A program made the translations under genes and the position numbers. The notes under the pieces are model-generated. The model made no database searches, had not been told where the DNA came from, and saw nothing but the letters and a program-made list of their open reading frames with translations. Below are positions 27,944-37,143 of a stretch of DNA of 64,000 nt, one piece after another (position 1 is the stretch's first letter; every line of letters begins with the position of its first letter). Origin of the DNA: Hoyosella altamirensis (GTDB lineage Bacteria > Actinomycetota > Actinomycetes > Mycobacteriales > Mycobacteriaceae); NCBI RefSeq assembly GCF_014191505.1, contig NZ_JACHWS010000003.1:682001-746000 (forward strand). Reading direction: 5' to 3'.

Positions 27944-29389
27944 CTAGACGCCTGCTTCTGCCGCGACCCTTCCGGTCTTCACCGCCTTAGCTAGGTTCTC
28001 GTAGTCCTTCTCCGCCTGATCGGCATATTTCAGTGCCCACACCGCGACCGCATCATCGAACGCCTCGGACTTACCCATGTACCCGCCGATCGTCGCGAAC
28101 GCAGGACTCTGACTGTGGGCCCGCGCGAGCAGGCGGGCACACAGGGCGCCGTACAGGGGGAACTGCACTGCCGATAGCTCAGCAACCTCGACGGAGCCCT
28201 TCATATCGCGGAACTGCCGAACGTAATAGTCAACGCGACGAGTCAGTCCGCTCTCCGCCGTACCGCCCTGAATCCAGCCAAGGAATGGATCGGATTGCGC
28301 CTGCAGAATTCTCTGTCCAGCCACCACGCGGAAACCTTGCACGCCCTTATTGACGGCAGCCGCGCGTCCAGGCAGCGCGGATCGCCATCCCCCGAACGTT
28401 TCTAGCACCGAGGGCGGCGCCTCTTTCACCTGCAGAAAGAGCGGCTCATCACCCGGGCCTACGAATAGAGCCACGTAACACCGCGTGCCCACCGACCCGA
28501 CCCCGACAACCCGCAGGACGTAGTCGACCAATCGGAACTGAGAGAGCAGCAGCGCCGTATCCGCCCGGAGCGTGCGGCTGTACTGCGCGAATAGGTCGTC
28601 AAGCTGCTCGATCGATGCGTGATCGACATGCTGGGTGACGGGCGGAACGTCTTTGATGCGCATGTCATCGGTCGATACCAGCTTGCTGAGAATTTGGTCT
28701 GATGTTCGGCTGCGCGCCTTCTTCACGGTGCGGCGCAGCACTTTCCGGTTCTTGGCTTTGATCGTCGCTTCCATCCAGTCAGTCTCTACCTGGAAGAAGT
28801 AGCGATCGATCGCGCTCATCTCACATAGCGTCCGCAGCGACTCACGGTAATTGCGCACCGCCGCGTGCACAGCATCCGAGCATGCCTTGTCCGAAAGGCC
28901 ATTGTCGCGCCCGCCGACTACGACACTCGCCGCGAGGCGCTTCACATCCCATTCCCATGGCGCGTTCGACGCCTCGTCAAAATCATTGAGGTCAAAGAGA
29001 ACCCGTCGCTCCGGGGAGGCGAAGAGCCCGAAGTTGGAGATATGCGCGTCCCCGCAGCACACCACCTGTTCGCCGATCACCGGGTCGTATTTGAGATCCG
29101 CCGCCATCACAGCCGCCGTTCCGCGGTAGTAGGCGAACGGTGACTGCAGCATCCGTCCGATGCGCACCGCGACAAGGTCGGCAAGTCTGGTCTTGTTTTG
29201 CGCCTCGAGAATCCCGAGTGGGTCCCGGTCATCGCTCAGAACCAGCATGCTGTGCGCACTTCTGGGCGTTCCGCCGCGCAGTGCTCGTCCCCTTGCCCAC
29301 AACTCTTGCGCCACCGTCACGAACGCAATCGTAGGCAACCACGATCGGTCACCGAGGCGCTTCGGCACCAACTGCCAGACACGGCGCAT
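27944..29389 (-). CDS. DUF2252 protein
   Basis: 481 residues, soluble. It has the DUF2252 signatures LVAVRIGRMLQSPFAYYRGTA near the N-terminus, then CCGDAHISNFG and LFDLNDFDEA, which resemble the catalytic loop and metal site of aminoglycoside-phosphotransferase/kinase-like folds (HGDxHxxN...D). Common in actinobacteria, function unknown. Divergent from the pirin gene with only 43 bp between starts. It ends 5 bp before the Zur-like box, so read-through would run into the biosynthetic operon. Confidence 0.88.
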   Translation of the reverse strand: MRRVWQLVPKRLGDRSWLPTIAFVTVAQELWARGRALRGGTPRSAHSMLVLSDDRDPLGILEAQNKTRLADLVAVRIGRMLQSPFAYYRGTAAVMAADLKYDPVIGEQVVCCGDAHISNFGLFASPERRVLFDLNDFDEASNAPWEWDVKRLAASVVVGGRDNGLSDKACSDAVHAAVRNYRESLRTLCEMSAIDRYFFQVETDWMEATIKAKNRKVLRRTVKKARSRTSDQILSKLVSTDDMRIKDVPPVTQHVDHASIEQLDDLFAQYSRTLRADTALLLSQFRLVDYVLRVVGVGSVGTRCYVALFVGPGDEPLFLQVKEAPPSVLETFGGWRSALPGRAAAVNKGVQGFRVVAGQRILQAQSDPFLGWIQGGTAESGLTRRVDYYVRQFRDMKGSVEVAELSAVQFPLYGALCARLLARAHSQSPAFATIGGYMGKSEAFDDAVAVWALKYADQAEKDYENLAKAVKTGRVAAEAGV

Positions 29390-29432
29390 AGGATCGGAGT
29401 GGCCGATTATCCAGCAGCCCCTGGAGCGTCAA

Positions 29433-30413
29433 ATGAGCAACGTCGAAGCCGACCCAGCAGAACTGCGCTGTCCCGCGAACAACCCCGACCATGACGCGGA
29501 GGTGCAGATCCTCACTCCCCGGGACGTGCCCCTCGGGGGTCCGCGAGCTATGAAGGTGCGGCGCACACTTCCGCAACGCAACCGATCATTCATCGGGGCG
29601 TGGTGCTTCGTTGATCACTATGGACCCGACGACGTCACATCGTCAGGCGGGATGGACGTCGCGCCGCACCCGCATACCGGTTTGCAGACTGTCAGCTGGT
29701 TGTTCACCGGCGAGGTCGAGCACCGCGACAGTGGTGGCGTCCATGGCATGGTGCGTCCCGGCGAGATCAACCTGATGACGGGCGGCAGGGGCATCTGCCA
29801 CTCCGAGGTATCGACGGCCCGAACCAGCGTCCTTCATGGCGTCCAGCTCTGGGTGGCGCTACCGGAAGAAGCACGCAACGCGCCGCGCGGCTTCCAGCAC
29901 TACGCCCCTGACGTAGTCGATCTCGACGGTGCGTGCGTGCGCGTGTTCCTCGGGTCCCTTGCTGGGGATACGTCACCGGTCGATACGTTCACCCCGCTAC
30001 TCGGCGCTGAGCTGCTCCTAGACTCGGGCGCCGAAATCACACTTACTGTGGACAGTTCCTTTGAACATGGCATCCTCGTCGATACCGGTGCAGTGTCAGT
30101 TCAGGGCCAGCCCGTCAAACAGGCAGAACTCGGCTATATAGCGCCTGGGTGCCCTGATCTGCGAATCGCGAGCCTGGCTAATGAACAAAGCCGAATCGTT
30201 CTCCTCGGCGGGCCGCCTTTCGAAGAAGAAATCATCATGTGGTGGAACTTCGTCGGCCGCACACACGACGAGATTGTTGCCTTCCGCGAAGCCTGGGAAG
30301 CAGGGTCCGACCAGTTCGGCGAGGTCAGCGGCTACGTAGGCGCCGTCTCGAGGCTGCCCGCGCCACAGCTGCCCAATGCGCAGCTCAGGCCGCGAAGCAA
30401 CCCGAAGGGGTGA
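29433..30413 (+). CDS. Pirin-family protein
   Basis: 326 residues, bicupin. The N-terminal cupin has the metal-binding pattern HPHTGLQTVSWLFTGEVEHRDS and GEINLMTGGRGICHSE, giving the three His and one Glu expected for pirin iron. The C-terminal pirin domain ends in WWNFVGRTHDEI. Some pirins act as quercetinases, others as redox-sensing cofactors; which applies here is not clear. ATG 29433 is chosen for the conserved start; the frame is open upstream antisense to DUF2252, which is a shadow. Confidence 0.92.
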   Translation: MSNVEADPAELRCPANNPDHDAEVQILTPRDVPLGGPRAMKVRRTLPQRNRSFIGAWCFVDHYGPDDVTSSGGMDVAPHPHTGLQTVSWLFTGEVEHRDSGGVHGMVRPGEINLMTGGRGICHSEVSTARTSVLHGVQLWVALPEEARNAPRGFQHYAPDVVDLDGACVRVFLGSLAGDTSPVDTFTPLLGAELLLDSGAEITLTVDSSFEHGILVDTGAVSVQGQPVKQAELGYIAPGCPDLRIASLANEQSRIVLLGGPPFEEEIIMWWNFVGRTHDEIVAFREAWEAGSDQFGEVSGYVGAVSRLPAPQLPNAQLRPRSNPKG

Positions 30414-30449
30414 GTCTGGCTTCCTTAGCAACCGGGCCCCCCGCCGAAA

Positions 30450-30965
30450 CTAGGGAGAGCCGGCCGCTCCTGCTGTCGTGATTCCGGACCACTTCTCCGC
30501 GGTGGCCTGGATTCGCTGGAGGGTCTCCTCCATGCCTTTACGCAGGACAGCGCGGTCGTCCTTGATGCCGTAAAGCGTGCCGATGATGAACCAGCCGACA
30601 CGTGAGACCGGCTTGACGACGCGATAGGACTCGATCATCCGGGTGCCACCGTTCACGGGCTCAAAGCGGTACCGCCACTCGATAGTGCCAGCGAACGGTT
30701 CAGTACGCTCGAATGCGAACTCACGTCCTGGATCGACGACCGTGACGACCGGTTTGTTGAACCACGCCGGACCTCGGCCCATGGCGTTGACGGCCTTGAA
30801 TCGGGCACCAACAGTGGGGCCCGTCGCTCCTCTGATCCACGTGACTTTCCTGATGTAGGGGCTGAACTCCGGCATACGGGTGACGTCGGCGATCAGCTCG
30901 TAGAGCGACTGTGGGTCGGCACGAATGACGAGGGCAGCCTCATCGTGGTCGAGTTCCTGGATCAT
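30450..30965 (-). CDS. SRPBCC/polyketide-cyclase-like protein
   Basis: 171 residues with a START-like helix-grip fold: VIRADPQSLYELIADVTRMPEFSPYI at the N-terminus and the strand FAFERTEPFAGTIEWRYRFEPV. Such proteins bind hydrophobic ligands; no catalytic residues can be assigned. Its start overlaps the stop of the TetR gene by 4 bases, so the two form one transcript, which suggests that the regulator and the ligand-binding protein respond to the same small molecule. Confidence 0.88.
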   Translation of the reverse strand: MIQELDHDEAALVIRADPQSLYELIADVTRMPEFSPYIRKVTWIRGATGPTVGARFKAVNAMGRGPAWFNKPVVTVVDPGREFAFERTEPFAGTIEWRYRFEPVNGGTRMIESYRVVKPVSRVGWFIIGTLYGIKDDRAVLRKGMEETLQRIQATAEKWSGITTAGAAGSP

Positions 30966-31606
30966 TGTGTCTCCGTGGGTGTGGGCAGGTACGAGGAGAG
31001 AAACACGTCGACCGCTCGTTCGGTGAGGGAACTGAAGCGGCCAATACCGAAAGACACTGCGGGTTCGTTCGCGAGTTGCTGAGAAATGAGACCGCTGATC
31101 ACAACGGTGAACAGGGTTGTGACCTCGTCTACGTCAGTGCCGGATTTGAGGTGGCCGAACCGGACATAGCGAGCGATCTCGTTGCGGAGCAATCGCATCG
31201 CTTCAACGTTTGGCGCGAAGGCCTCGGGACTCGGTTCGAAACCGGGCACGGGCCTCATGTACATCAGGTGTGCAACAGCAGGGTTCTCGACGCACCAGCG
31301 CACGATCACGACCGCGAGCGCCCTGAGCCCCTCGACGGCGGACGAGGATGTGTCCAGCGCTGGCTGGGCAGTGGCGAGCAAGTCACGGGCGCCCCTGGCG
31401 AACAGTTCGTCGTAGACCGAGTGAAGCGACGGGAAATACTTGTAGAGCGATGGGGGCCGAACGTGCATGCGGCGGGCAATCTCCGAGATAGACAGGGCGC
31501 CAACACCATCAACGGTCATGATCTCGACAGCGTGCTTAACGATCTCGTCGATCGTAGCCTGCCTGCGTTGACTAGCACGACTGCCGAGGCTATAGGTTGT
31601 AGCCAT
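30962..31606 (-). CDS. TetR-family transcriptional repressor
   Basis: 214 residues. HTH at about residues 20-62 (ATIDEIVKHAVEIM...ISEIARRMHVRPPSLYKYFPS), matching the TetR consensus, followed by a helical ligand domain. ATG 31606 lies directly beside a 15-bp palindrome (31608-31622), a likely autoregulatory operator. It heads a two-gene operon with the SRPBCC protein. The inducer is unknown. Confidence 0.92.
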   Translation of the reverse strand: MATTYSLGSRASQRRQATIDEIVKHAVEIMTVDGVGALSISEIARRMHVRPPSLYKYFPSLHSVYDELFARGARDLLATAQPALDTSSSAVEGLRALAVVIVRWCVENPAVAHLMYMRPVPGFEPSPEAFAPNVEAMRLLRNEIARYVRFGHLKSGTDVDEVTTLFTVVISGLISQQLANEPAVSFGIGRFSSLTERAVDVFLSSYLPTPTETQ

Positions 31607-31607
31607 A

Positions 31608-31622
31608 GCTATACACTATAGC
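31608..31622 (-). promoter_or_regulatory. Probable TetR operator
   Basis: Perfect 6-3-6 palindrome GCTATA-CAC-TATAGC one base upstream of the TetR start. A wider inverted pair GGCTATAG (31588-31595) and CTATAGCC (31616-31623) flanks the start codon. Such a position would block transcription or initiation of the regulator itself. Confidence 0.65.
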
Positions 31623-31672
31623 CGACACAGTTTTGAGTCAATTAAATTGCCAGACCGTAGAGGCGTACACCG

Positions 31673-33079
31673 CTATGCTCTGTGCTGCTGCTGACTGTCG
31701 TTCCATTCCGCCCAGCCTGCATAGCTTCCGGCCACTTCAAGGACGTGGTAGCCCTTTCGGCGCAGGGCGCTTGCGGCGACGGAGTTGCGCACACCGGACT
31801 GGCAGTATGTGGCGATCGTGCCGTCTGCGGGCAGTTGATCAAGGTGCCATAGGACGCGACCAGCGCTCAGTTGCTGTGAACCAGGAATATGCCCGTCGGC
31901 ATGCTCCGTCTTGTTGCGCACATCGAGGAGCAGCTTGATGTCGCTGGTTTCGATTTCTGCGGGCGCGATCGTCTCAGGCATAGCCAGAGGGAGGCCCCTA
32001 AGATCGGAGGTGTAGCCCGCGAACCGGTCAATACCGACGCGTAGCAAGTGGTCACGCATGTGCTGCGCGGTCATCTGATCCGGAGCGAGGAGCACCAGTG
32101 GCTGCTCGTCTGTTTCGGGGTCATACACCCACGCGCCGTACGTAGCGGCCTTCTCTGGTCCTGGGATGTTCAGTGCGCCAGCCACTGTCCCGTCGTGGAC
32201 GTCGGTGTGTGAACGGGAGTCAACGAAGACAGCTTCGCCAGCTTCCAGTGACCGCGCGATCGAGTCGTTCGTCAGCTGCGTGAGCGGCGGCAACACACCC
32301 AGAACCGCTGGGCCTTCCTTGTTCTGCCTCTTCATGCGTGCGAAGTACGCGTGCGCGTCCGGCTGACCGTTGAGCAGCTGGTCAACAAAGCCCTGCTCGT
32401 CGTCCTCACGCAGATAGGGCGCCCACCATGCATTCATCCGCTCGTATCCGACCGTAGTGGCTGGCAGCGCACCCAGCGCTTTACCGCAGGCGCTGCCCGC
32501 GCCGTGTCCCGGATACACCTGGACATAATCGGGAAGCGTGAGAAACATGTGCCGAAGGCTTGCGTAGATCTGCCGGGCCCCCGCAAAGCGCGTGTCGACT
32601 CCCCCGGCTGCCTCGTCAAGCAGGTCCGGACGGCCGAGGTCGCCTGCGAAGACGAAATCACCGGAGAGCAGGTAACCCGGGTGCCCACTGAACGCACCAT
32701 CGGTGATCAGGAACGACAGGTGCTCGGGCGTATGCCCTGGCGTGTGGCGGGCCTGGATCGTGATGTTCCCGATCCTGATGGCGTCACCATCGAACAGCCG
32801 CGAGGCAGCGAAGCCATACTGCCAGTCGGCGCCGCCCTCACCAGACACATATATCTGCGCGTCCGTAGCAGCAGCAAGCTCGCGGGTGCCCGACAGGTAA
32901 TCGGCATGGATGTGGGTTTCAGTCACGGCGACGATCTGCATCCCGTGCTGCTGCGCCAGGTTGAGGTATTCGCCGATGTCGCGGCGGGCGTCGACTACTA
33001 CAGCCTCGCCTTTCGCCTGACATCCGACGAAATAGCTGGCCTGTGCCAGGTCGTGGTCGTAAATCCGCTCGAGCAGCAT
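31673..33079 (-). CDS. Persulfide dioxygenase-rhodanese fusion, CstB-like
   Basis: 468 residues. The N-terminal metallo-beta-lactamase domain of ETHE1 type has THIHADYLSG (H56, H58, D60) and HTPGHTPEH, binding the Fe(II) that oxidises persulfides to sulfite. Two rhodanese domains follow: the first (about 270-360) lacks the Cys, the second has catalytic Cys426 in TYCQSGVRNS. This is the CstB architecture, detoxifying sulfide-derived persulfides. ATG 33079 has AAGGAGG upstream. The CsoR/CstR-type palindrome 36 bp upstream supports sulfur- or metal-responsive control. No csoR/cstR gene is adjacent. Confidence 0.92.
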   Translation of the reverse strand: MLLERIYDHDLAQASYFVGCQAKGEAVVVDARRDIGEYLNLAQQHGMQIVAVTETHIHADYLSGTRELAAATDAQIYVSGEGGADWQYGFAASRLFDGDAIRIGNITIQARHTPGHTPEHLSFLITDGAFSGHPGYLLSGDFVFAGDLGRPDLLDEAAGGVDTRFAGARQIYASLRHMFLTLPDYVQVYPGHGAGSACGKALGALPATTVGYERMNAWWAPYLREDDEQGFVDQLLNGQPDAHAYFARMKRQNKEGPAVLGVLPPLTQLTNDSIARSLEAGEAVFVDSRSHTDVHDGTVAGALNIPGPEKAATYGAWVYDPETDEQPLVLLAPDQMTAQHMRDHLLRVGIDRFAGYTSDLRGLPLAMPETIAPAEIETSDIKLLLDVRNKTEHADGHIPGSQQLSAGRVLWHLDQLPADGTIATYCQSGVRNSVAASALRRKGYHVLEVAGSYAGWAEWNDSQQQHRA

Positions 33080-33115
33080 TGCGCCTCCTTCGTGATCGGA
33101 ATCCGATCAATCGAA

Positions 33116-33135
33116 ATATACCCCTAGGGGTATAT
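33116..33135 (-). promoter_or_regulatory. CsoR/CstR-type operator
   Basis: Perfect 20-bp palindrome, arms ATATACCCCT and AGGGGTATAT, 36 bp before the persulfide dioxygenase start. The core TACCCC-TA-GGGGTA is the known operator form of the CsoR/RcnR/CstR family. Given the target gene, the persulfide-sensing CstR branch is more likely than the copper branch. Confidence 0.8.
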
Positions 33136-33179
33136 ACAAGGCCAGCTGCGCGATTATTCCGTGTCCGCGACTTCGCGCC

Positions 33180-34145
33180 TCAACTCGTCGTGAACTCCAT
33201 CGGCTCAGCTTCCCCGAGTAGGGACGTCACATTGCCGATCAGTCCCTCGGCCGAGAGGTCGAGCTTTTGCCATACGGTGAAGTCGATCTCCCCAACCTTC
33301 GTCCACACGATGTTCGGGCTGAACGACGATTCGAATAGGTAAACACCCTCGGTGAGGTCAGCCAATGTGCGCCAGATCGTCGCGGATATATTGGGGCGCA
33401 ACGGGTCCGGCTCCCCAAAGGGCTGCGCAGCATTACGCATCACGCTGAGCAGTGCAGCATACGCCCGGGGCCGTGTTTCCGCGGGCGGAAGCCGGTCAAG
33501 GTAGTAGCTTGCGCGCACAAAGCGGTCAGCGGCTTCAGTCGTGCCCGGCAGCGGTTCCGTTCCCCCGAACCCTTCATATCGCTGCCGTAACTTCAGCTGT
33601 TCATCGAACGGCGGCGAGTTCGTCATAACGGTGTGCGTGGGGTCGTGATAGACATGCACAGAACCGTCGACGTACTGGATGATCGCGGAGTCGCCACTTC
33701 GATCGTCAAGCGCAAGATGCACCGTCGCTTCCAGCTGCGACCGTGGCTCGATCAACGAGCGGATCTGAAAGTTTTTCTCCTCCATGAGTTTCAGACATTC
33801 ATCGACAGTCGCACAGGTGTCGAGAAACAATTGCGCCCACAGCGACACCGCCAGCGCTGGCCGTGACGCATCCCGCTCGCCGTAGTCCGATTCTGCGAGC
33901 CACAACAAATGCGCCGCGAGTCCAGCCTCGTTGACGCCATCTGAAGCGGCCATGTCCCACACCGCTGCGACGACACTTCCGTAGCCCGCGGTCCACGTCA
34001 GCGGGTTAGCATCCGCGCCGTGGCCCACTCGTTGCACGCCTCGCGGTGACACCCACAGGTTGGTGTCCATTTCCTCGCGCCAGTCCATGTTCCGGCCCAC
34101 GAGAACACCGTGACCGCTTGCTGTCCATAACGCCCGTGTACACAT
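33180..34145 (-). CDS. Linear-amide C-N hydrolase (penicillin V acylase/bile-salt hydrolase family)
   Basis: 321 residues, Ntn hydrolase. Met1 is followed by Cys2 (MCTRALWTASGHGVLVGRNMDW), so removal of Met exposes the nucleophilic Cys; Arg18 and Asp20 sit at the usual places. No signal peptide, so it is cytoplasmic. Members cleave acyl groups from penicillin V, conjugated bile acids or N-acyl homoserine lactones; the substrate here is open. It follows the amidohydrolase gene by 91 bp on the same strand and probably belongs to the MFS-amidohydrolase operon. Confidence 0.88.
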   Translation of the reverse strand: MCTRALWTASGHGVLVGRNMDWREEMDTNLWVSPRGVQRVGHGADANPLTWTAGYGSVVAAVWDMAASDGVNEAGLAAHLLWLAESDYGERDASRPALAVSLWAQLFLDTCATVDECLKLMEEKNFQIRSLIEPRSQLEATVHLALDDRSGDSAIIQYVDGSVHVYHDPTHTVMTNSPPFDEQLKLRQRYEGFGGTEPLPGTTEAADRFVRASYYLDRLPPAETRPRAYAALLSVMRNAAQPFGEPDPLRPNISATIWRTLADLTEGVYLFESSFSPNIVWTKVGEIDFTVWQKLDLSAEGLIGNVTSLLGEAEPMEFTTS

Positions 34146-34236
34146 CGTTTGCGCCCCTCGCTGCGGATCCTGTGGCTGCCATTCTTCCCGGGGCCAGGCC
34201 GAGAAGGGCCAGAAGGCGCGTATTAGTAACAGAAAG

Positions 34237-35853
34237 TCACCGATGGGTGGCGCCGTGAACGACGCGTCCGTTCACCACTGTCATCCGGACACTCATTTCC
34301 CGCAGAGACTCCGCACCCGACTCGAACGGGTTGTCATCGAGGACGACGAAATCGGCGGCGAGCCCCGGGCGCAGCTGACCGGTCAGGCTCTCCCAGCGGC
34401 ACGAATAGGCCGCGTCACGCGTCGCATGTGTGAGTGCCTCCACCATCGGCAGCGCATACTGCGGGAGGTTCGCGGGCAACTCCGGGTCGATCGCTGACTT
34501 GCGCGTCGTGGCAATGTACATGTTGGGCAGCGGGGGGTGCGGCGCGGTTGGTGCATCCGATCCCAGCGCGAGCACCGCTCCCGCATCAGTAATCTCAGGC
34601 CAAGGGAATCCACGTTTGACGCGATGATCGCCCAGCATTGCACGCCAATTGTCTTGAATCGCCGGGTCGGCATGCACAGGTTGCATTGACGCCACCACAC
34701 CGAGCCGGGCAAGTCGCTGTACGTTTTCTTCCGTCACCGTCTCGAGATGCTCGATTCGGTGTCGGCGCGACTTCTCACCATTGACGTCGATGGCGTATTC
34801 GACCGCGTCGAGCGCGATCTCTGATGCTTCGTCACCGATGGCGTGCATCGCGATTTGCAGCCCAAGCGCGTCGGCCTCCGCGACAACAGGCCGGAGCGCT
34901 TCGCGATCCCAGATTGGCCCCGAGTGAGAGCCGTCCGAGTAGGGCTCTTTCATTGCAGCAGTACAGCTGTCGATGACACCGTCGAGAATCAGTTTGATGC
35001 CGACGACATCTAGCCAAGGTCCGTTGTGTACTTGGCTGATTCTTGCGGCTTCTCGGACTTGACGTAGGTTCGCCTCAACGGACTCTTCGCGGGTGATCAG
35101 CCAGTGCGCGGCCACACGCATCGGCAGTGAGCCGTCAGCCCGCCGCGCCCGGTCGAGCGTGGCAAGATCCTCGGGATTCATCGCCATATCGATAGCGCTG
35201 GTGACACCATCGCGCAGATAGTGGTCGAACGCTGCTGAGAGCGCTTTGTCTCGGTCGTCGTCACTCACGCCGCGCGCGAGGTGCGGCCAGACCAGAGTTG
35301 TCACTGCCGTTTCGTACAGCATGCCCGTGGGCTGGCCTGCGCCGTCGCGTTCGATCCGTCCGCCGATCGGATCGGGTGTGCCACTATCTATGCCGAGTTC
35401 GCGCAGCGCCGCACTGTTCACCCACGCGGAGTGACAGTCGTTTGAGTCGAGGTAAACAGGACGGTCAGATATCACTGCATCAATGATGTCTTTCGACGGC
35501 GGCTCTCCGTGCAGCGCCGTGTGAAGCCAACTACGACCGAGTATGTGTCTCGCTGCAGGATCCGCTTCGGAGGCTGCCCTGAGCCGTGCCTGGATGTCCG
35601 GAACGTCTCGAGCATCAAAAAGGTCCACCTTGTGCATGGCCTGCCCCATCATCACCAGGTGCGTGTGCGCGTCGACGAAGCCTGGCAGCACGAATGCGCC
35701 ATCGAGACCGATGACCTCAGCATCAGGCGCATGTTTTTCCGCGTCGGCGATGGATCCGGCGAACACGATCCGCCCGTCCTCTACTAGCAGCGACGTCGCC
35801 CATCGTTCATCGCTAGCGGTGAAGATGCGCCCGTCCCGATAGTGGGTAATCAT
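34237..35853 (-). CDS. Amidohydrolase, YtcJ-like
   Basis: 538 residues. The metal site HTH is in LPGFVDAHTHLVMMG; later the conserved ADALGLQIAMHAIGDEA, RHRIEHLE and LALGSDAP follow, all of the amidohydrolase_3 family. YtcJ-type enzymes cleave N-substituted amides, formamides or imides. Lies 24 bp downstream of an MFS gene and upstream of an Ntn amidase, suggesting uptake and stepwise cleavage of an amide compound. The substrate is unknown. Confidence 0.9.
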   Translation of the reverse strand: MITHYRDGRIFTASDERWATSLLVEDGRIVFAGSIADAEKHAPDAEVIGLDGAFVLPGFVDAHTHLVMMGQAMHKVDLFDARDVPDIQARLRAASEADPAARHILGRSWLHTALHGEPPSKDIIDAVISDRPVYLDSNDCHSAWVNSAALRELGIDSGTPDPIGGRIERDGAGQPTGMLYETAVTTLVWPHLARGVSDDDRDKALSAAFDHYLRDGVTSAIDMAMNPEDLATLDRARRADGSLPMRVAAHWLITREESVEANLRQVREAARISQVHNGPWLDVVGIKLILDGVIDSCTAAMKEPYSDGSHSGPIWDREALRPVVAEADALGLQIAMHAIGDEASEIALDAVEYAIDVNGEKSRRHRIEHLETVTEENVQRLARLGVVASMQPVHADPAIQDNWRAMLGDHRVKRGFPWPEITDAGAVLALGSDAPTAPHPPLPNMYIATTRKSAIDPELPANLPQYALPMVEALTHATRDAAYSCRWESLTGQLRPGLAADFVVLDDNPFESGAESLREMSVRMTVVNGRVVHGATHR

Positions 35854-35877
35854 TGGAATCTCCCAGTTGGTAACAGA

Positions 35878-37125
35878 TCAGAATGCGTTAAGCACATCGC
35901 TGGGCGCGGCTTTGAACGCTTGAGTCTCTCGGTCTTCGCAGTGTGCCTTCTCCACTCGCGTCGACAATCGCGCGATTACGACAAGTGGCACGAGGAGCAC
36001 GAAACTGAACGCAGCGAGAACCACACCGAGCACCTGGTAGCCCGCCGTTTCAGCGAGGAAGGTGCCGAACATCGGCGCGAAAGCCGAGCCAATAAGGTAG
36101 GTCCCCAGGATTGATGACGACCAGCGCCCGCTCGGATCAAGACCGGCCGCGATCGCGATGATGTAAATGAACGCGGCAACGTAGAGGGTGTTCCAGGCAA
36201 CGATGATCGCGAGGTACGGGATCGCTGATGTGCTCAGTGTCGCGGCTAGCTTCAGTACGCCACCGGCTACAAGAAGTACTCCCACCGGGATGGCGCGTCC
36301 GAACCGGGCTCCGATCACGGTAAGTGCCAACGCCGCGGCGATACCGCCAGCGGTGGACAGGCTGAGTGCGAGACCCATTTGGTGATCTGTAAGAGCGGCC
36401 TGCTCTTGCCCCATCACTCCTGACACAGCCCACAGCGCGTCCTCACCAACGGCCCAGAGCGCGAAGCAACACAAAAGCGTGACGCCCGCGACAGTCATCA
36501 TCCGAGGCGACAGGGAGGACACTTCCTTCAGCGAGGACGTTTCCCATGATTCCTCTGACGCAGACGGCGGCATTGGCAGCCATGTCACCGTGACGGCAGC
36601 AGCGAGTGCGAGCACAGCCACGATGCCGAACGCGTTCGTCATGTTGAGGCCAACGATCGGGACGAGCGCGAGCACAATCGTCACGACAATCCGGTTAACG
36701 AGGCCGCAGATACTCGAGACCCGGTTGGGGTTGATGAAAGCGGCGAGCGAGGCGCCGCCGACGGCGACCGCGCCGCCACTGCCTACACCGCCGATGATGA
36801 CGAAGACGGTGGCCATGACGGGCGTGGTGCTAAAAGCTGTGCCCGCGAAGCCTATCGCCATCACGACCAGACCAATTCGGCCCAGATGGTACCTGCTGGC
36901 GTGTGTGGCCCACCGGCTCACAAACAAGCACGTCAGGGCACATGCAAGCAAGCACATAGTCATGATCGTCCCTGCGCGAGCGGATGACATGCCCAGCTCA
37001 TCCACCATCACAATGATCATGAGAGGTATCAGGTTGGCCGTCATGTACCCGACGACGCAGACTCCGAACGTTGCTGTTCCGCTGCGCAGAGCGAGGGGAA
37101 CACGGTTGTATGTCACCGGCGGCAC
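35878..37125 (-). CDS. MFS transporter
   Basis: 415 residues, about 12 transmembrane segments. First gene of the probable transporter-amidohydrolase-Ntn hydrolase operon. GTG 37125 is given; GTG 37113 has a better spaced GGAG and may be the real start. The promoter region upstream carries two related inverted repeats, so transcription is likely repressed until a ligand appears. Import of the substrate of the two hydrolases is the simplest reading. Confidence 0.87.
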   Translation of the reverse strand: MPPVTYNRVPLALRSGTATFGVCVVGYMTANLIPLMIIVMVDELGMSSARAGTIMTMCLLACALTCLFVSRWATHASRYHLGRIGLVVMAIGFAGTAFSTTPVMATVFVIIGGVGSGGAVAVGGASLAAFINPNRVSSICGLVNRIVVTIVLALVPIVGLNMTNAFGIVAVLALAAAVTVTWLPMPPSASEESWETSSLKEVSSLSPRMMTVAGVTLLCCFALWAVGEDALWAVSGVMGQEQAALTDHQMGLALSLSTAGGIAAALALTVIGARFGRAIPVGVLLVAGGVLKLAATLSTSAIPYLAIIVAWNTLYVAAFIYIIAIAAGLDPSGRWSSSILGTYLIGSAFAPMFGTFLAETAGYQVLGVVLAAFSFVLLVPLVVIARLSTRVEKAHCEDRETQAFKAAPSDVLNAF

Positions 37126-37143
37126 TCCAGAAGACGAAGATCG

